A DNA stretch of 20,184 nt, from positions 1 to 20,184 of the forward strand of contig JAKSOX010000010.1 of NCBI GenBank assembly GCA_024405335.1, read 5' to 3'. Below the pieces are notes generated by a model. It saw only the letters and a list, made by a program, of their open reading frames with translations. It searched no databases and was not told where the DNA came from. Shown piece by piece: positions 1 through 8,504 of this stretch. The position numbers and the translations under genes are program-made. The stretch is from Kiritimatiellia bacterium (GTDB lineage Bacteria > Verrucomicrobiota > Kiritimatiellia > RFP12 > UBA1067). Numbering within the stretch: the first letter of the stretch is position 1; the number at the start of each line of letters is the position of its first letter.

Positions 1-1
1 G

Positions 2-2434
2 GACGAGATGGACCGTCTCGCCGCGCTCGTGAAAGGCGCGGGGCCGGTGTTCCTCAAGATGGTGCAGGGCATTCCCGAGGGCGCGATCCCGAAGGACATG
101 GAGAAGCTGCGCAAGCTGCTCGGCGACGTGAAGGACAAACTGCCGCCGATGCCCGACCGGGTGATCAAGGCCCAGCTGCTGGACATGGTGGTGCGGTCGA
201 ACAAGAAGATTCTCGGCATCGACGTGGTGAAGACGCTTGGCGCGGCGTCCGTGGGGCAGGCGCTCCTGTGCCGCGTGCGCACGGCGGCGAACCCCGATGG
301 CGAGGAGTGCGTGATCAAGCTCCTCCGCCCGGACGCGCAGAACGCCGTCCGCCGCGAGCTGGCGTTTTTCAAGGGCGAGATGGCGAAGGTGTCCGGAATG
401 GACAAGACCTTCCAGGGCCGGCTCGACAGCATCCTCGACGAGCTCGACCTCACGAAGGAGGCGACCAACGTCGAGTTCGGCCAGGTGTACGCCGTCGGCG
501 GCACCGGGCGCGTCTCCAGCATGGAACTCCACTCGATCATCCGCCCCACCGAGTCGTCGATGGTGGTGAAGAAGGCGCGGGGCGTCACCTGCGACAAGTA
601 CTTCCGTCGCGTGGACGACCAGATGGACGCCATCCTCAAGAACCTCCGCGAGGAGGTGGAAGTGGAAATGCCGGGCGGCGGCAAGCGCAAGGTGGTGCGC
701 TACACGGCGTCCAACATGACGGAGTACAACGCCCAGCGCGACAAACTCCACAAACTCTACCAGCAGACCCTCGACCGCCAGCGGGACTTGGCCGAGATGA
801 CGCGGAGGTGGGCCGACGAAACCCTGTTCGGCACCGGCTTCTTCCACGGCGACCTCCACGCCGGCAACATCATGGTGGACGAAAACGGCGTGACGCTCAT
901 CGACTACGGCAACGCCATCAAACCGACGGACGACCAGCGGAAGTGGCTGGTGATGATGCTGTCGCTCTGCTCCTACGGGAACCACGCCGATTTCATGAAA
1001 CAACTGGGAACCGTGCCAAACGACAAATGGAAGGCCTTGGCGGCGGATCTGCAGACGGCGTTCGGCAAAGGCACGATGAACGATTCCGGTCTCCGGATCG
1101 CGGCCGCCGTGAGCATCCTCCAGCGGCACGGCGTGGAGGTGCCGTCGATCCTCTACAACTTCTCCCAGTCGATGCTGCGTCTTCAGGGAGCCCTGAACCT
1201 CGCCAACGACACGCTGCTCAAGCTCAAGGCCGTGTTCCAGAACGTCGGCATGAAGCAGAAAGGCATGGGAGTCGACGCGGTCGAGCTTGAAGATCCGTTC
1301 GACCTGCGGTCGTCGTCCATCCTCGATCTCTTCGGAACCGGAATGGACGCCAAATACATGCGGGAGATGTACAAGGACAGAGTCGAGAAGGCCTTCGCCC
1401 TCCCCGCGAACTTCAAGGCGGGTGTGGAGGGCTTCAAGTCGACGTACGACAAGCTCGTCGATCTCTGCCAGAGCAAGGAATCCATCCAAGGCAAACTTCT
1501 GCCGCTGCTCGCGAAGCACGCCATGTTCCACACGGTGAGCCGTTCCAAGAACGCGTCGCCCGACAGCCGCGACGAGTGCGGCATGCGCGCGTACCACCTC
1601 GCCGAGCAGATGCTGGACGATTCCTTCGACCTTTCCGACAAGGAAATGCTCCGCGAGCGGCTCGTCAAGATCGCCAATCTGATCAAGGAACGCGCGCTGG
1701 CGGCGTTCGACAACGCGCGGAAGCTGGAACATCCCGATTTCTCCGACTTCACGACCTTCTCGAACATCTTCTACGACTGCATCGACGACAAGCGGCCGGA
1801 AATCACCAAGATCATGCTCTGGTATGCGTTCGACAAGGGCAAGATCGAGGCGTCCTTGAAAGTCGCCGAGAACGAACAGGTGGCGCAAAAAACCAACATC
1901 ACCGCGTCGATCAACAAGAATTTTGGCATTGGGCACGAGGAGTTTTCGCCTGTCACGATCCAGAAGATATCCGCGCTCGTGCGGGACGAGTTCGTGTTCT
2001 CGGTCAAGGTATTCTCGGCGGACTGGTTCAAGTCCGACAACGGGAACACGGCGAAACAGATGGCTCGGATGCTGCTCTCCAACGCGGTGCGGGTGAAGCA
2101 GCTTCTCGTGCGCGAGGAGGGCTACAAGCCGGAGGAGGACGTGGGCGGCGTCTATCTCAAACGGGCGCTCGATCTGGCGTTCGGGCACTACGCCACGCAG
2201 CACGGCAGTTCGCAACTGACCCTTTTCGACCTCTTCCGCTCCGCCAACGCGGAGAAGTACTTCTACCCCTGGAAGGCCGGATTCAAGAACATGGATTCCG
2301 TCGAGCAGCCCGGGCGAAAAATCTCCCAAGGGGAGCAGGAGATGCTCACTTACGTCTGCGACCTGTTCTACACGAAGGACGAGGACTCGCTCGAATTCAT
2401 TCCGAATTGGAAGGACGACAAAAAAGCGGCCTGA
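2..2434 (+). CDS. ABC1/UbiB-type atypical kinase, long C-terminal extension (5' partial)
   Basis: The protein carries the ordered signature of the ABC1/ADCK/UbiB atypical kinase family. Numbering is from the first ATG in the window (position 8). A KxGQ-like motif reads K17-M-V-Q20. The alanine-rich loop is AASVGQ (79-84) and the VIK lysine is K104. The ExD-type motif ELDLTKEATN starts at E145. The catalytic HGDLHAGN is at 280-287 and the metal-binding D-Y-G at 299-301. Family members act as membrane-associated ATPases or kinases in quinone or lipid biology. No quinone gene is nearby, so the role here is unknown. The reading frame is open to the window edge, and the KxGQ motif lies much nearer the N-terminus than in E. 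coli UbiB, so the true start is probably upstream. About 500 residues after the kinase core match nothing I recognise, and the total far exceeds the usual 500-560. The middle glycine of KxGQ is replaced by valine. Confidence 0.85.
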   Translation, partial: DEMDRLAALVKGAGPVFLKMVQGIPEGAIPKDMEKLRKLLGDVKDKLPPMPDRVIKAQLLDMVVRSNKKILGIDVVKTLGAASVGQALLCRVRTAANPDGEECVIKLLRPDAQNAVRRELAFFKGEMAKVSGMDKTFQGRLDSILDELDLTKEATNVEFGQVYAVGGTGRVSSMELHSIIRPTESSMVVKKARGVTCDKYFRRVDDQMDAILKNLREEVEVEMPGGGKRKVVRYTASNMTEYNAQRDKLHKLYQQTLDRQRDLAEMTRRWADETLFGTGFFHGDLHAGNIMVDENGVTLIDYGNAIKPTDDQRKWLVMMLSLCSYGNHADFMKQLGTVPNDKWKALAADLQTAFGKGTMNDSGLRIAAAVSILQRHGVEVPSILYNFSQSMLRLQGALNLANDTLLKLKAVFQNVGMKQKGMGVDAVELEDPFDLRSSSILDLFGTGMDAKYMREMYKDRVEKAFALPANFKAGVEGFKSTYDKLVDLCQSKESIQGKLLPLLAKHAMFHTVSRSKNASPDSRDECGMRAYHLAEQMLDDSFDLSDKEMLRERLVKIANLIKERALAAFDNARKLEHPDFSDFTTFSNIFYDCIDDKRPEITKIMLWYAFDKGKIEASLKVAENEQVAQKTNITASINKNFGIGHEEFSPVTIQKISALVRDEFVFSVKVFSADWFKSDNGNTAKQMARMLLSNAVRVKQLLVREEGYKPEEDVGGVYLKRALDLAFGHYATQHGSSQLTLFDLFRSANAEKYFYPWKAGFKNMDSVEQPGRKISQGEQEMLTYVCDLFYTKDEDSLEFIPNWKDDKKAA

Positions 2435-2511
2435 ACTTTCCTTCGGATCCGCTTGGCGGCAGCGCGCGTGCGCCGTAGGCGAGGAGATGCGGCCATGATT
2501 CCGACTGCAAG

Positions 2512-2536
2512 CAGTCCACGGCAATCAGTCCACGGC
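2512..2536. repeat. Short direct repeat, CAGTCCACGGC twice
   Basis: CAGTCCACGGC occurs at 2512-2522 and again at 2526-2536, a 14-base period. It lies in the 237-base gap between the ABC1 kinase and the secreted-protein gene, about 60 bases upstream of the promoter at 2599. It could be a tandem operator for a regulator or only a small duplication. No known regulator site was recognised. Confidence 0.4.
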
Positions 2537-2554
2537 GGCGGTTTGCGCCGTCCG

Positions 2555-2566
2555 GGAACGTGTTCC
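2555..2566. repeat. Inverted repeat GGAAC-GT-GTTCC upstream of promoter
   Basis: Two 5-base arms, GGAAC and GTTCC, are separated by GT, 32 bases upstream of the putative -35 at 2599. The symmetry would suit a dimeric DNA-binding regulator. The 2-base spacing is not that of the Gram-positive LexA box (GAAC-N4-GTTC). Function is unknown. Confidence 0.25.
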
Positions 2567-2598
2567 TGCGGCACGTCCACCATGGGATTCATTTTCTG

Positions 2599-2628
2599 TT
2601 GCGTGGAAGCGTTGGTTTGTGGTATTAT
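2599..2628 (+). promoter_or_regulatory. Sigma-70-type promoter for the secreted-protein gene and downstream cluster
   Basis: A -35-like TTGCGT (2599-2604) and a -10 TATTAT (2623-2628) are 18 bases apart. A TGG just before the -10 gives an extended -10. The stretch GTTTGTGGTA across the -10 recurs exactly at 13861-13870, before another gene. The start codon lies about 45-55 bases downstream. Confidence 0.65.
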
Positions 2629-2680
2629 ACGTGCGTGTGGGAATGGGCGGATTGATTCGTTTCCACCGAAAATGGATGGC

Positions 2681-4975
2681 ATGATGAAATTGCGGTTGAC
2701 ACGTGCGGCATTCGCGGCGGCGCTTGGCGTTGCCGCCATCGCCTTGTCCGCGTCGGGCGACGACGATCTTGTCGCGCCGCTCGACGCCATCAATTTCGAA
2801 GTCTTCGCCACGAACGCCAACGTCACGTTGCCGAAACTCGTTTCCACCGGCATCCGCGACAACGGCGAAATGGGCAACGCGTCGAACATCGAGGAACCCA
2901 CGGAAGATTACGAGCAGGCGTACGGCACGCACTTCTTCTCGGAGGATTTGGACAACGCCAGCAAGGTCGTCCTGGCGGAAGGCGAGGCGGGGCTCCCGCC
3001 GTTGCCGCCGATCGGTTCGCAGGCGCGCCCGTCGTACTACACCAACTCGCCGCAGAAGGCAGTGCTGCACGTCGAAACCGGCGAAGGCGCGCTTTACCGT
3101 TCCGTCAAATGGGTCCGCAAGGACGACAGCGCGCATTGGACGTTCGCGCCCGACAACGACGTCACGGAAGACGGTTTGCCCGATTTGACGTACGTCACGG
3201 AGATTCCCGACACGGGGCTGTATTTCGACGCGCTCGTGAAATTCAGCGTGGTGCCGGACGGTTCCGTGCCGAACGTTCAGCGGTTTGTGACGGAGATCGA
3301 TCCGTACACCGGCGACGAATACGTGACGCAGAAGCTGCTCGGCCAGCTGCTCGTTTACGTCAACGCGTTCGACACGATCGGCACGCCCTCCAATCCCGAC
3401 GACTACGAGCCGGGTTGGACGAACATCTGCGTCGTGGGCGGCCGCTTCGACGCGCAGGAGGACTGGTGCGTTTCCGTCTTCACGAGCAAAGTGCAAAACG
3501 CGTCTTTCGACGTCAACGCCTGGCATCGGCTGACGATCCGCATGATGAGCAACAAAAACGACGCGCTTGCGCTGCCGGTGTTCGAGATTTTCGTCGACGC
3601 GACCAACGCGGTCGCCGGGGGCAACAAGCCGCTGACGTTCTCCCACCCGTGCATTCCCCCGGAAGAGCTGGAGGCGGACGGCGCCTACGCGGCCCTCAAC
3701 GAGAACATCCGGAACCAGATGAAGGCGTGCGAATTCATCACCGCCGTCTACGGGGCCAACCTGCCCATGACCGAAGAAGGCAACGCGGTCTTGTCCGGCG
3801 TCGGATTCCGCGGCGAGGGCTACGTGGACGATTACGTGGTCACCACCGAGAAGCCGGCGGGGCTCGAAGCTTTCGGCGCGCGTTATTTCCTGACGCTGTA
3901 CTGGACGCCGAAGAGCTGCATGAGCTCTTCGATGGGCGGGCAGGACGATTTGGCGTATTACGTGGACGACTACAAGCACGATTGCGACACGGACGCGTCG
4001 CAGGCGACGTTCGAGGTGGCGAAGGGCCAGACGGTCAGTTTCACGGCCAAGGCGCGCGAGTTCGGCTACTACGCCATCGTGCCGCCAGCCATCACGATCA
4101 CCGACGACGTGCTGGCCGGCGACATGACCGCCGTCATCGAGATGGGCCTCAGCAATTTCACGGTGCACGTGAGCGCCCCCGAAGGCGTCACGTTGAGCGC
4201 GGTGCGCGACGGCGAGGCGCTGCCTGGATCCGTGCCGGGCGAAGGTCTCGGGGTCGTGGTGCCCACGGAGTTCGAGGGCACGGTCACGAACGAGTGGTCG
4301 TTCTCGGCCGCGAACGTGAGCGCGTCGCCGTTCATCAAGCCGGGCGAAGCGTTGCCGGATCCGGAAGGTTTCACGTCGGAGGTGGTCACCAACGAACTCG
4401 ACATGAGCGTGAGCACGGTGTACCGGATCGCTTCCGCGAAGCCCACGGTGAACGTGTCGGCGTCGTTCGTGGAGGACGCTGGCGAGGTGCTTCCGGCGTT
4501 CACGGGGTTGGGCGGTTTCATGATTTGGGACTGGTTGCGTTTGACCGGCGTTTCGCTTGAGGACATCGAGAAAAACAACGTGTCCGCTGACGCGCAGCAG
4601 GCATCCTACATGTTCGGCACGGACATGCTCGGCGAGATGCCCACTTTCGCGTTCAACCACGTGGACGTAGACGAGTACGAAGGATTCGCGGCGTTTTCGA
4701 TATCGGCGCAGACGAATTCCACGGGCACGGTTTCGCTGTACTACGAATCCGATCTGGCGCAGGAAAAGAACGAGCTGCGCGGTTATTTGACGATTCTGTA
4801 CAAGCCGCTCGGCTCGTTGGACGAACAATACAAGGCCGCGCCTTGGGTGTTGCCCGTGCTGCAGGACGACGGTTCCGTCATAATCACGTCGCGCGTGGAC
4901 GCCGTCGTGAAGGCCGGCATCTACAAAGCCGTTTTGACGCTGTTCAAACTGCCCGAGGGATCGATCCAGCCATGA
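2681..4975 (+). CDS. Large secreted protein with LamG/concanavalin-A-like region, unknown function
   Basis: The product is about 764 residues. A Sec signal peptide covers roughly 1-26: a basic MMKLRLTR start, an Ala/Leu-rich core, and cleavage probably near SASG|DDD. Region 180-390 looks like a LamG/concanavalin-A jelly-roll: hydrophobic strands, the hallmark-like W281-H-R-L-T-I, a FEIFVDAT strand, and a closing VGFRGEGYVDDYVVTT segment of a kind common in secreted proteins of PVC-group bacteria. Residues 395-764 are beta-rich and unrecognised, with a second YVDDY at about 427-431. No catalytic motif was seen, so surface or carbohydrate binding is only a guess. ATGs at 2672, 2681 and 2684 are in frame, and none has a clear Shine-Dalgarno. 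I chose 2681 because it begins a clean signal peptide. The frame is open upstream to 2453, but the promoter at 2599-2628 argues against a longer protein. The stop overlaps the next gene's first possible ATG at 4972. Confidence 0.75.
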   Translation: MMKLRLTRAAFAAALGVAAIALSASGDDDLVAPLDAINFEVFATNANVTLPKLVSTGIRDNGEMGNASNIEEPTEDYEQAYGTHFFSEDLDNASKVVLAEGEAGLPPLPPIGSQARPSYYTNSPQKAVLHVETGEGALYRSVKWVRKDDSAHWTFAPDNDVTEDGLPDLTYVTEIPDTGLYFDALVKFSVVPDGSVPNVQRFVTEIDPYTGDEYVTQKLLGQLLVYVNAFDTIGTPSNPDDYEPGWTNICVVGGRFDAQEDWCVSVFTSKVQNASFDVNAWHRLTIRMMSNKNDALALPVFEIFVDATNAVAGGNKPLTFSHPCIPPEELEADGAYAALNENIRNQMKACEFITAVYGANLPMTEEGNAVLSGVGFRGEGYVDDYVVTTEKPAGLEAFGARYFLTLYWTPKSCMSSSMGGQDDLAYYVDDYKHDCDTDASQATFEVAKGQTVSFTAKAREFGYYAIVPPAITITDDVLAGDMTAVIEMGLSNFTVHVSAPEGVTLSAVRDGEALPGSVPGEGLGVVVPTEFEGTVTNEWSFSAANVSASPFIKPGEALPDPEGFTSEVVTNELDMSVSTVYRIASAKPTVNVSASFVEDAGEVLPAFTGLGGFMIWDWLRLTGVSLEDIEKNNVSADAQQASYMFGTDMLGEMPTFAFNHVDVDEYEGFAAFSISAQTNSTGTVSLYYESDLAQEKNELRGYLTILYKPLGSLDEQYKAAPWVLPVLQDDGSVIITSRVDAVVKAGIYKAVLTLFKLPEGSIQP

Positions 4976-4986
4976 GGATTCCGCGC

Positions 4987-5979
4987 ATGAAGAAGTCCGG
5001 TTTTTCGTTGCTCGAGCTGATCGTGTGCATCGGCGTTTTGGCGATACTGTCGTCCTTCGTGACGGGGCAGTTCTCGAAGTCCATGATGAGCGCGCGCAAC
5101 GCGACGTGCCTGGCGAACATGCGGTCGCTCGCGTTGGCCTTCGGGCAGAACACCTATCCGTCGTACACTCGCGCCGGCCCGTACGTGTGCTACAACACGG
5201 AAATGGGCACGGCTGAATACCAGTACAAGGCGGGTTGGCTTTCCTGGTACAGTCCCGTCGGCAATTACGTAAGTTCGGTCCAGAAAATGCATTTCGAGCC
5301 GCTCGGCGCCTACTACAACGCCGCGAGCAAGGAGGATCAGGAGCGCCATCTGCGCTGTCTGGACAAGGGCGCGCTCTGGGATTCGGTGAAGCACAGCCAG
5401 AACGCCTACTTGTGTCCGCTGCACGGCAAAGCCGTCGAAAAGCAGAGCGGCGGACAGCTGCGGCCGATGTGGAGCTACGTGCTGAACGGGTGGTACATGT
5501 GGGAAGTCGACGACACGCCGATGGTCAGCTCCACCCAGGTGAACGCCATCAAAGGCCGCACCGGCTCGCCCAACTACCGTCCGAGCGACATGGTGATGGT
5601 GTTCGCCGAATTGCAGATGGAGCCGCTCACGCTCGTCCGCGGCGGCGCGCCGTCCGTCGTTCCGGCCATCGCCGCCGACTATTCGGTCGCCAACGACGGC
5701 ATTCTGCAGTACCAAGGGTGCGACGCCGGATCAGGCGCCGCCTCCAACATCAGCAATTCCGACGACCTGACCGACGGCGGCGAAATCATCGGGTTCAACC
5801 ACGTGATCGGCAACAAAAAAGTGGCGCACGTCGCGTTTCTCGACGGGCACGTGGAGCAAATCTCGCTGCCCATCAACGCCACGCTGGAAAATCTTCGCGA
5901 GTTGACGCGCTGGCTTTGCCTCGGCCTCTGCTACACGCAGGAAGGCAACGCTTTCCGGCTGGACGAACTCGACAAGTGA
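4987..5979 (+). CDS. Prepilin-like protein with N-terminal methylation motif and H-X9-DG motif
   Basis: The N-terminus is a class III/type IV prepilin signal: MKKSG, cleavage before F6, then SLLEL with Glu at mature position 5, and a hydrophobic helix to about residue 25. Near the C-terminus HVAFLDGHVEQISLP follows an upstream His (NHVIGNKKVAHVAFLDG). This is the H-X9-DG element of the DUF1559-type prepilin-like proteins abundant in Planctomycetes, Lentisphaerae and Kiritimatiellota. CLANMRSLALAFGQ after the helix also fits that family. The protein is about 330 residues. It is presumably processed by a prepilin peptidase and exported by a type II secretion or type IV pilus-like machine not in this window. 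Start 4987 is chosen because GAGGA lies 8 bases upstream. ATG 4972 overlaps the preceding stop (ATGA) and would add five residues. The tight link to the LamG-like gene suggests co-translation and perhaps a joint surface structure. Confidence 0.85.
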   Translation: MKKSGFSLLELIVCIGVLAILSSFVTGQFSKSMMSARNATCLANMRSLALAFGQNTYPSYTRAGPYVCYNTEMGTAEYQYKAGWLSWYSPVGNYVSSVQKMHFEPLGAYYNAASKEDQERHLRCLDKGALWDSVKHSQNAYLCPLHGKAVEKQSGGQLRPMWSYVLNGWYMWEVDDTPMVSSTQVNAIKGRTGSPNYRPSDMVMVFAELQMEPLTLVRGGAPSVVPAIAADYSVANDGILQYQGCDAGSGAASNISNSDDLTDGGEIIGFNHVIGNKKVAHVAFLDGHVEQISLPINATLENLRELTRWLCLGLCYTQEGNAFRLDELDK

Positions 5980-6006
5980 CGGCGGGCGCCTGGCGGCGTT
6001 TGTGGC

Positions 6007-7767
6007 ATGCTGTTTGAAGCGTTCAAAAGAAATCGCGCGGAACTTGCCGACAAGGCGAGTTTTCTGATCGCCGCCGGCGACCGTTCGGTGCCGATCGCGT
6101 GGCGGCAGTTCGCGCGCGACGTGGAAACCGTGGCGTACCTGATCGAGACGCGCGCCCCCCGCGCCAAAATCGGCATTCTGGGCGAAAATTCCTACGAATG
6201 GATGGTGGCACACGCTGCCTGTCTATTCGCGGGCGCAGTGGCGGTGCCGCTGGAAGTGACGCTCGCGCCCGAGGAAATCGCGGAGCGGCTCCAGTTCGTC
6301 GGTGCGTCGGTGCTTGTGCATTCTTCCCTTCACCTGGAACGCGCGCGCGCCGTGGGGAAGCTGATGCCTTCGCTGTTCGTGGCCGGATTCGGCTCGAAAA
6401 ACACCGACCGCGTCATGGCGGCCGCCCGCGCCAAGTTCGAAGCGGAAAGCACGAGCGTGTTCGACCGCCCGCCCCGCGACGAAAACGAGACGGCGATGAT
6501 CGTGTTCACGAGCGGCACCACGTCCAAGCCGCGTGGCGCGGAGTTGTCCATCGCGGGCATTTCGGCGTTCGCGGCTTTCGCCGGCGCGCAGCTTTCCATG
6601 AAGCCGGGCGACCGTTCGCTCATGCTGTTGCCGCTGTTCCACATCTACGGCATTTGCGCGTCGTACGCGATGCTGGTGCATGGCGTGGCCCAGGGCGTCT
6701 GCCCCGACTTCCGCCGCATCTACGACGCCGTCGAACGCTTCCGCGCGAACTACTGTTTTCTCGTGCCCGCGCTGGCGGACGTCCTGGCGGCGAAGATCGA
6801 GCGGCGCGGCGCGACGGCCGCGCAGGCCCTCGGCACGCCCATCGACTGGGTGCTGGTGGGCGGCGCGCCGTTGTCGTCGGCGACGCGCGAGCGTTTGCAA
6901 CGGCTGGGCGTGATGGCGCTCACGGCGTACGGACTCACGGAAACGACGGCGCTTTATTCGGTGGCCCCGGTGGCGGCGCCGCATCCCGGTTCGGCGGGGC
7001 AGGTCTGCAAGTCGTTCGGCGTCGAAACCAAAGTGTCGGACCGCGGCGAACTGCTCATCCGCGGACCGAACGTGCTCAAGCGGTATTACGGCGAGCCCGG
7101 GCGCACGGCCGAGGTGCTTTCGTCCGACGGCTGGTTCCACACCGGCGACCTCGGGCAAATCGACGCGCAGGGTTTCGTGCGCATCACGGGCCGCGCGTCG
7201 CGCACGATAGTCCTGTCGTCGGGCAAGAAGGTGGCCCCCGAAGAACTGGAAGAGAAGCTGCTGTCGATTCCGGGCGTGAAGGAAGCCGTCGTTTCCGGCG
7301 ACGGCGCTTCGCGCGAAGTGCGGGCCGAGATCTTCACCGATTTGAGCGAAGCGGCGATCCGCCAACGCGTCGACGATTTGAACTGCCTGCTGCCCGTGCA
7401 CAAGCGCATCCGCACGACGTCCGTGCGCAACGAGCCGTTCCCGCGCACGCCGTCCGGAAAAATCGCCGTCGCGGCGGCCGTTCCGCCGCCCGCCGCCCCG
7501 GTCGAATCGTCGGTTTCACGCCGCATGTTCCGGGTGGTGGGCGCGTGCGCGTTCGCCGCGCTGGGGGTGCTGTTGCTCAACGTGCTGCCGCAGGCGCTGG
7601 AACGCATGGGCGTGACGTTCTCGGGCCCGGCGCAGATCGTTTGGGAATTTGTGGAGGAGTTCGGCGAAATCGTGTTGGCGGTTTTCGCCATCGCGGCCTA
7701 TTTCCTGTCCGGACGCATCCTCCTCCGACGCAAAGCGCCCGACCGGGCGCGGAAAGGAACGCCATGA
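6007..7767 (+). CDS. AMP-forming acyl ligase (acyl-CoA synthetase-like) with C-terminal membrane tail
   Basis: This 586-residue protein belongs to the ANL adenylating superfamily. The phosphate-binding motif is FTSGTTSKPRG (167-177). The adenine motif AYGLTETT is at 307-314, and GWFHTGDLG with its ATP-ribose Asp is at about 375-383. The hinge region is GRASR (395-399), and the catalytic lysine is K485 in RTPSGKI. The family activates a carboxylate as acyl-AMP and then usually transfers it to CoA or a carrier thiol. The substrate is probably a fatty or other acyl group but cannot be read from sequence. After residue 500 there is an unusual tail with two predicted membrane helices (about 508-530 and 551-573), which would hold the enzyme at the inner membrane. 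The start follows the prepilin-like gene by 27 bases without a clear Shine-Dalgarno. The end overlaps the next start by four bases (ATGA), so coupled translation with the membrane protein is likely. Confidence 0.88.
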   Translation: MLFEAFKRNRAELADKASFLIAAGDRSVPIAWRQFARDVETVAYLIETRAPRAKIGILGENSYEWMVAHAACLFAGAVAVPLEVTLAPEEIAERLQFVGASVLVHSSLHLERARAVGKLMPSLFVAGFGSKNTDRVMAAARAKFEAESTSVFDRPPRDENETAMIVFTSGTTSKPRGAELSIAGISAFAAFAGAQLSMKPGDRSLMLLPLFHIYGICASYAMLVHGVAQGVCPDFRRIYDAVERFRANYCFLVPALADVLAAKIERRGATAAQALGTPIDWVLVGGAPLSSATRERLQRLGVMALTAYGLTETTALYSVAPVAAPHPGSAGQVCKSFGVETKVSDRGELLIRGPNVLKRYYGEPGRTAEVLSSDGWFHTGDLGQIDAQGFVRITGRASRTIVLSSGKKVAPEELEEKLLSIPGVKEAVVSGDGASREVRAEIFTDLSEAAIRQRVDDLNCLLPVHKRIRTTSVRNEPFPRTPSGKIAVAAAVPPPAAPVESSVSRRMFRVVGACAFAALGVLLLNVLPQALERMGVTFSGPAQIVWEFVEEFGEIVLAVFAIAAYFLSGRILLRRKAPDRARKGTP

Positions 7768-8504
7768 ACCTGCTGGCATCGAAAAAATCGTGGATGGTCG
7801 CCCCGGCGGCCTTCGCCCTCTGTTCGGCAATTCTGCTCGCGACGTGGTTCGCGATGGCGCCGGACGCGCTGACGGCCGCCTTCGACGCGGACGGCAAAAG
7901 CCCCGTGGAGTTGATGACGTTGCCGCTTTTCGCGCTCATCATCCCGCTGACGTGGCTGTGCACGCCCGTGTCCGGAAGCGTTTCGCGCAAATGCTTCTGG
8001 AACTTCGTGTTCACCGTGCTCGCGGTCGTCGCGTTGGCGCGCGAACAGGATTGGCACAAGGACCTCGTGGCCTGGCTCTGGCCCGACGTGGTCGCGTCCT
8101 TCAAGGGAACAGTGTTCAAGATGCGGTTCCTCAAGGCGCCCGGCGTGCCGGTGCTTCCAAAGCTGTTCGTGGCCGGTTTCTTCGCGACGTTCTTCGCGTT
8201 CGCCCTGCTGCCGCTCGTGCGCTGGATCAAGCCGCTGTTCAAAGGGTTCTTCAAGCTGCATCCCGTGAGCTGGACGATGGCGTTTTTCGGCGGCACGTCC
8301 GTGATGGTGATGACGGTGGACCGCTTGCCCGCCAATTTGCGCCACGCGGGCGTGGCCGTGTCCGATTCCGCGTTGGCGCTCATGAAGGCGTTCGAGGAGG
8401 GCGGCGAAGCGATGATGGCGCTTTTCGCGCTGCTGGCCATTCTGCAGGCGCACGCCGTCTACGCGCCCGACGAAGGCGCCGACGCCTGGCGGGAGAAGGC
8501 ATGA
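7764..8504 (+). CDS. Polytopic inner-membrane protein, unknown family
   Basis: The 246-residue product has about six hydrophobic segments, near 10-31, 49-69, 78-92, 132-153, 168-184 and 215-232. I do not recognise the family. Possibly functional polar positions include the short stretch AREQDWHK (92-99), DRLPANLRH (186-194) and FEEGGE (210-215). The last region resembles the membrane tail of the ligase encoded just upstream (VEEFGE followed by a similar hydrophobic run), so the two proteins may interact or share a membrane module. The gene overlaps both neighbours by four bases (ATGA at 7764-7767 and 8501-8504), which places it firmly in the ligase-glycosyltransferase operon. A role as a lipid-linked acyl or glycan transfer partner is speculation. 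Confidence 0.75.
   Translation: MNLLASKKSWMVAPAAFALCSAILLATWFAMAPDALTAAFDADGKSPVELMTLPLFALIIPLTWLCTPVSGSVSRKCFWNFVFTVLAVVALAREQDWHKDLVAWLWPDVVASFKGTVFKMRFLKAPGVPVLPKLFVAGFFATFFAFALLPLVRWIKPLFKGFFKLHPVSWTMAFFGGTSVMVMTVDRLPANLRHAGVAVSDSALALMKAFEEGGEAMMALFALLAILQAHAVYAPDEGADAWREKA

Noticed and set aside
2425..2454. AAGCGG at the end of the ABC1 gene complementary to CCGCTT downstream, a possible terminator.
   Set aside because: The stem is six base pairs with a loop of about 19 bases and no T run follows.
2453..2680. Possible 76-residue N-terminal extension of the LamG-like protein.
   Set aside because: The promoter lies inside this stretch, a clean signal peptide begins at 2681, and the upstream residues look non-coding.
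2525..4828. Long open frame on the - strand, 767 codons, opposite the secreted-protein gene.
   Set aside because: The product is Arg/His/Val-rich with no domain, typical of an antisense shadow in GC-rich coding DNA. The + strand gene has a signal peptide and promoter.
5998..6012. GTTTGTGG followed by CATGCT at the start of the ligase gene, resembling the extended -10 motif.
   Set aside because: CATGCT is a poor -10, it would lie across the ATG itself, and the gene is only 27 bases behind its neighbour.
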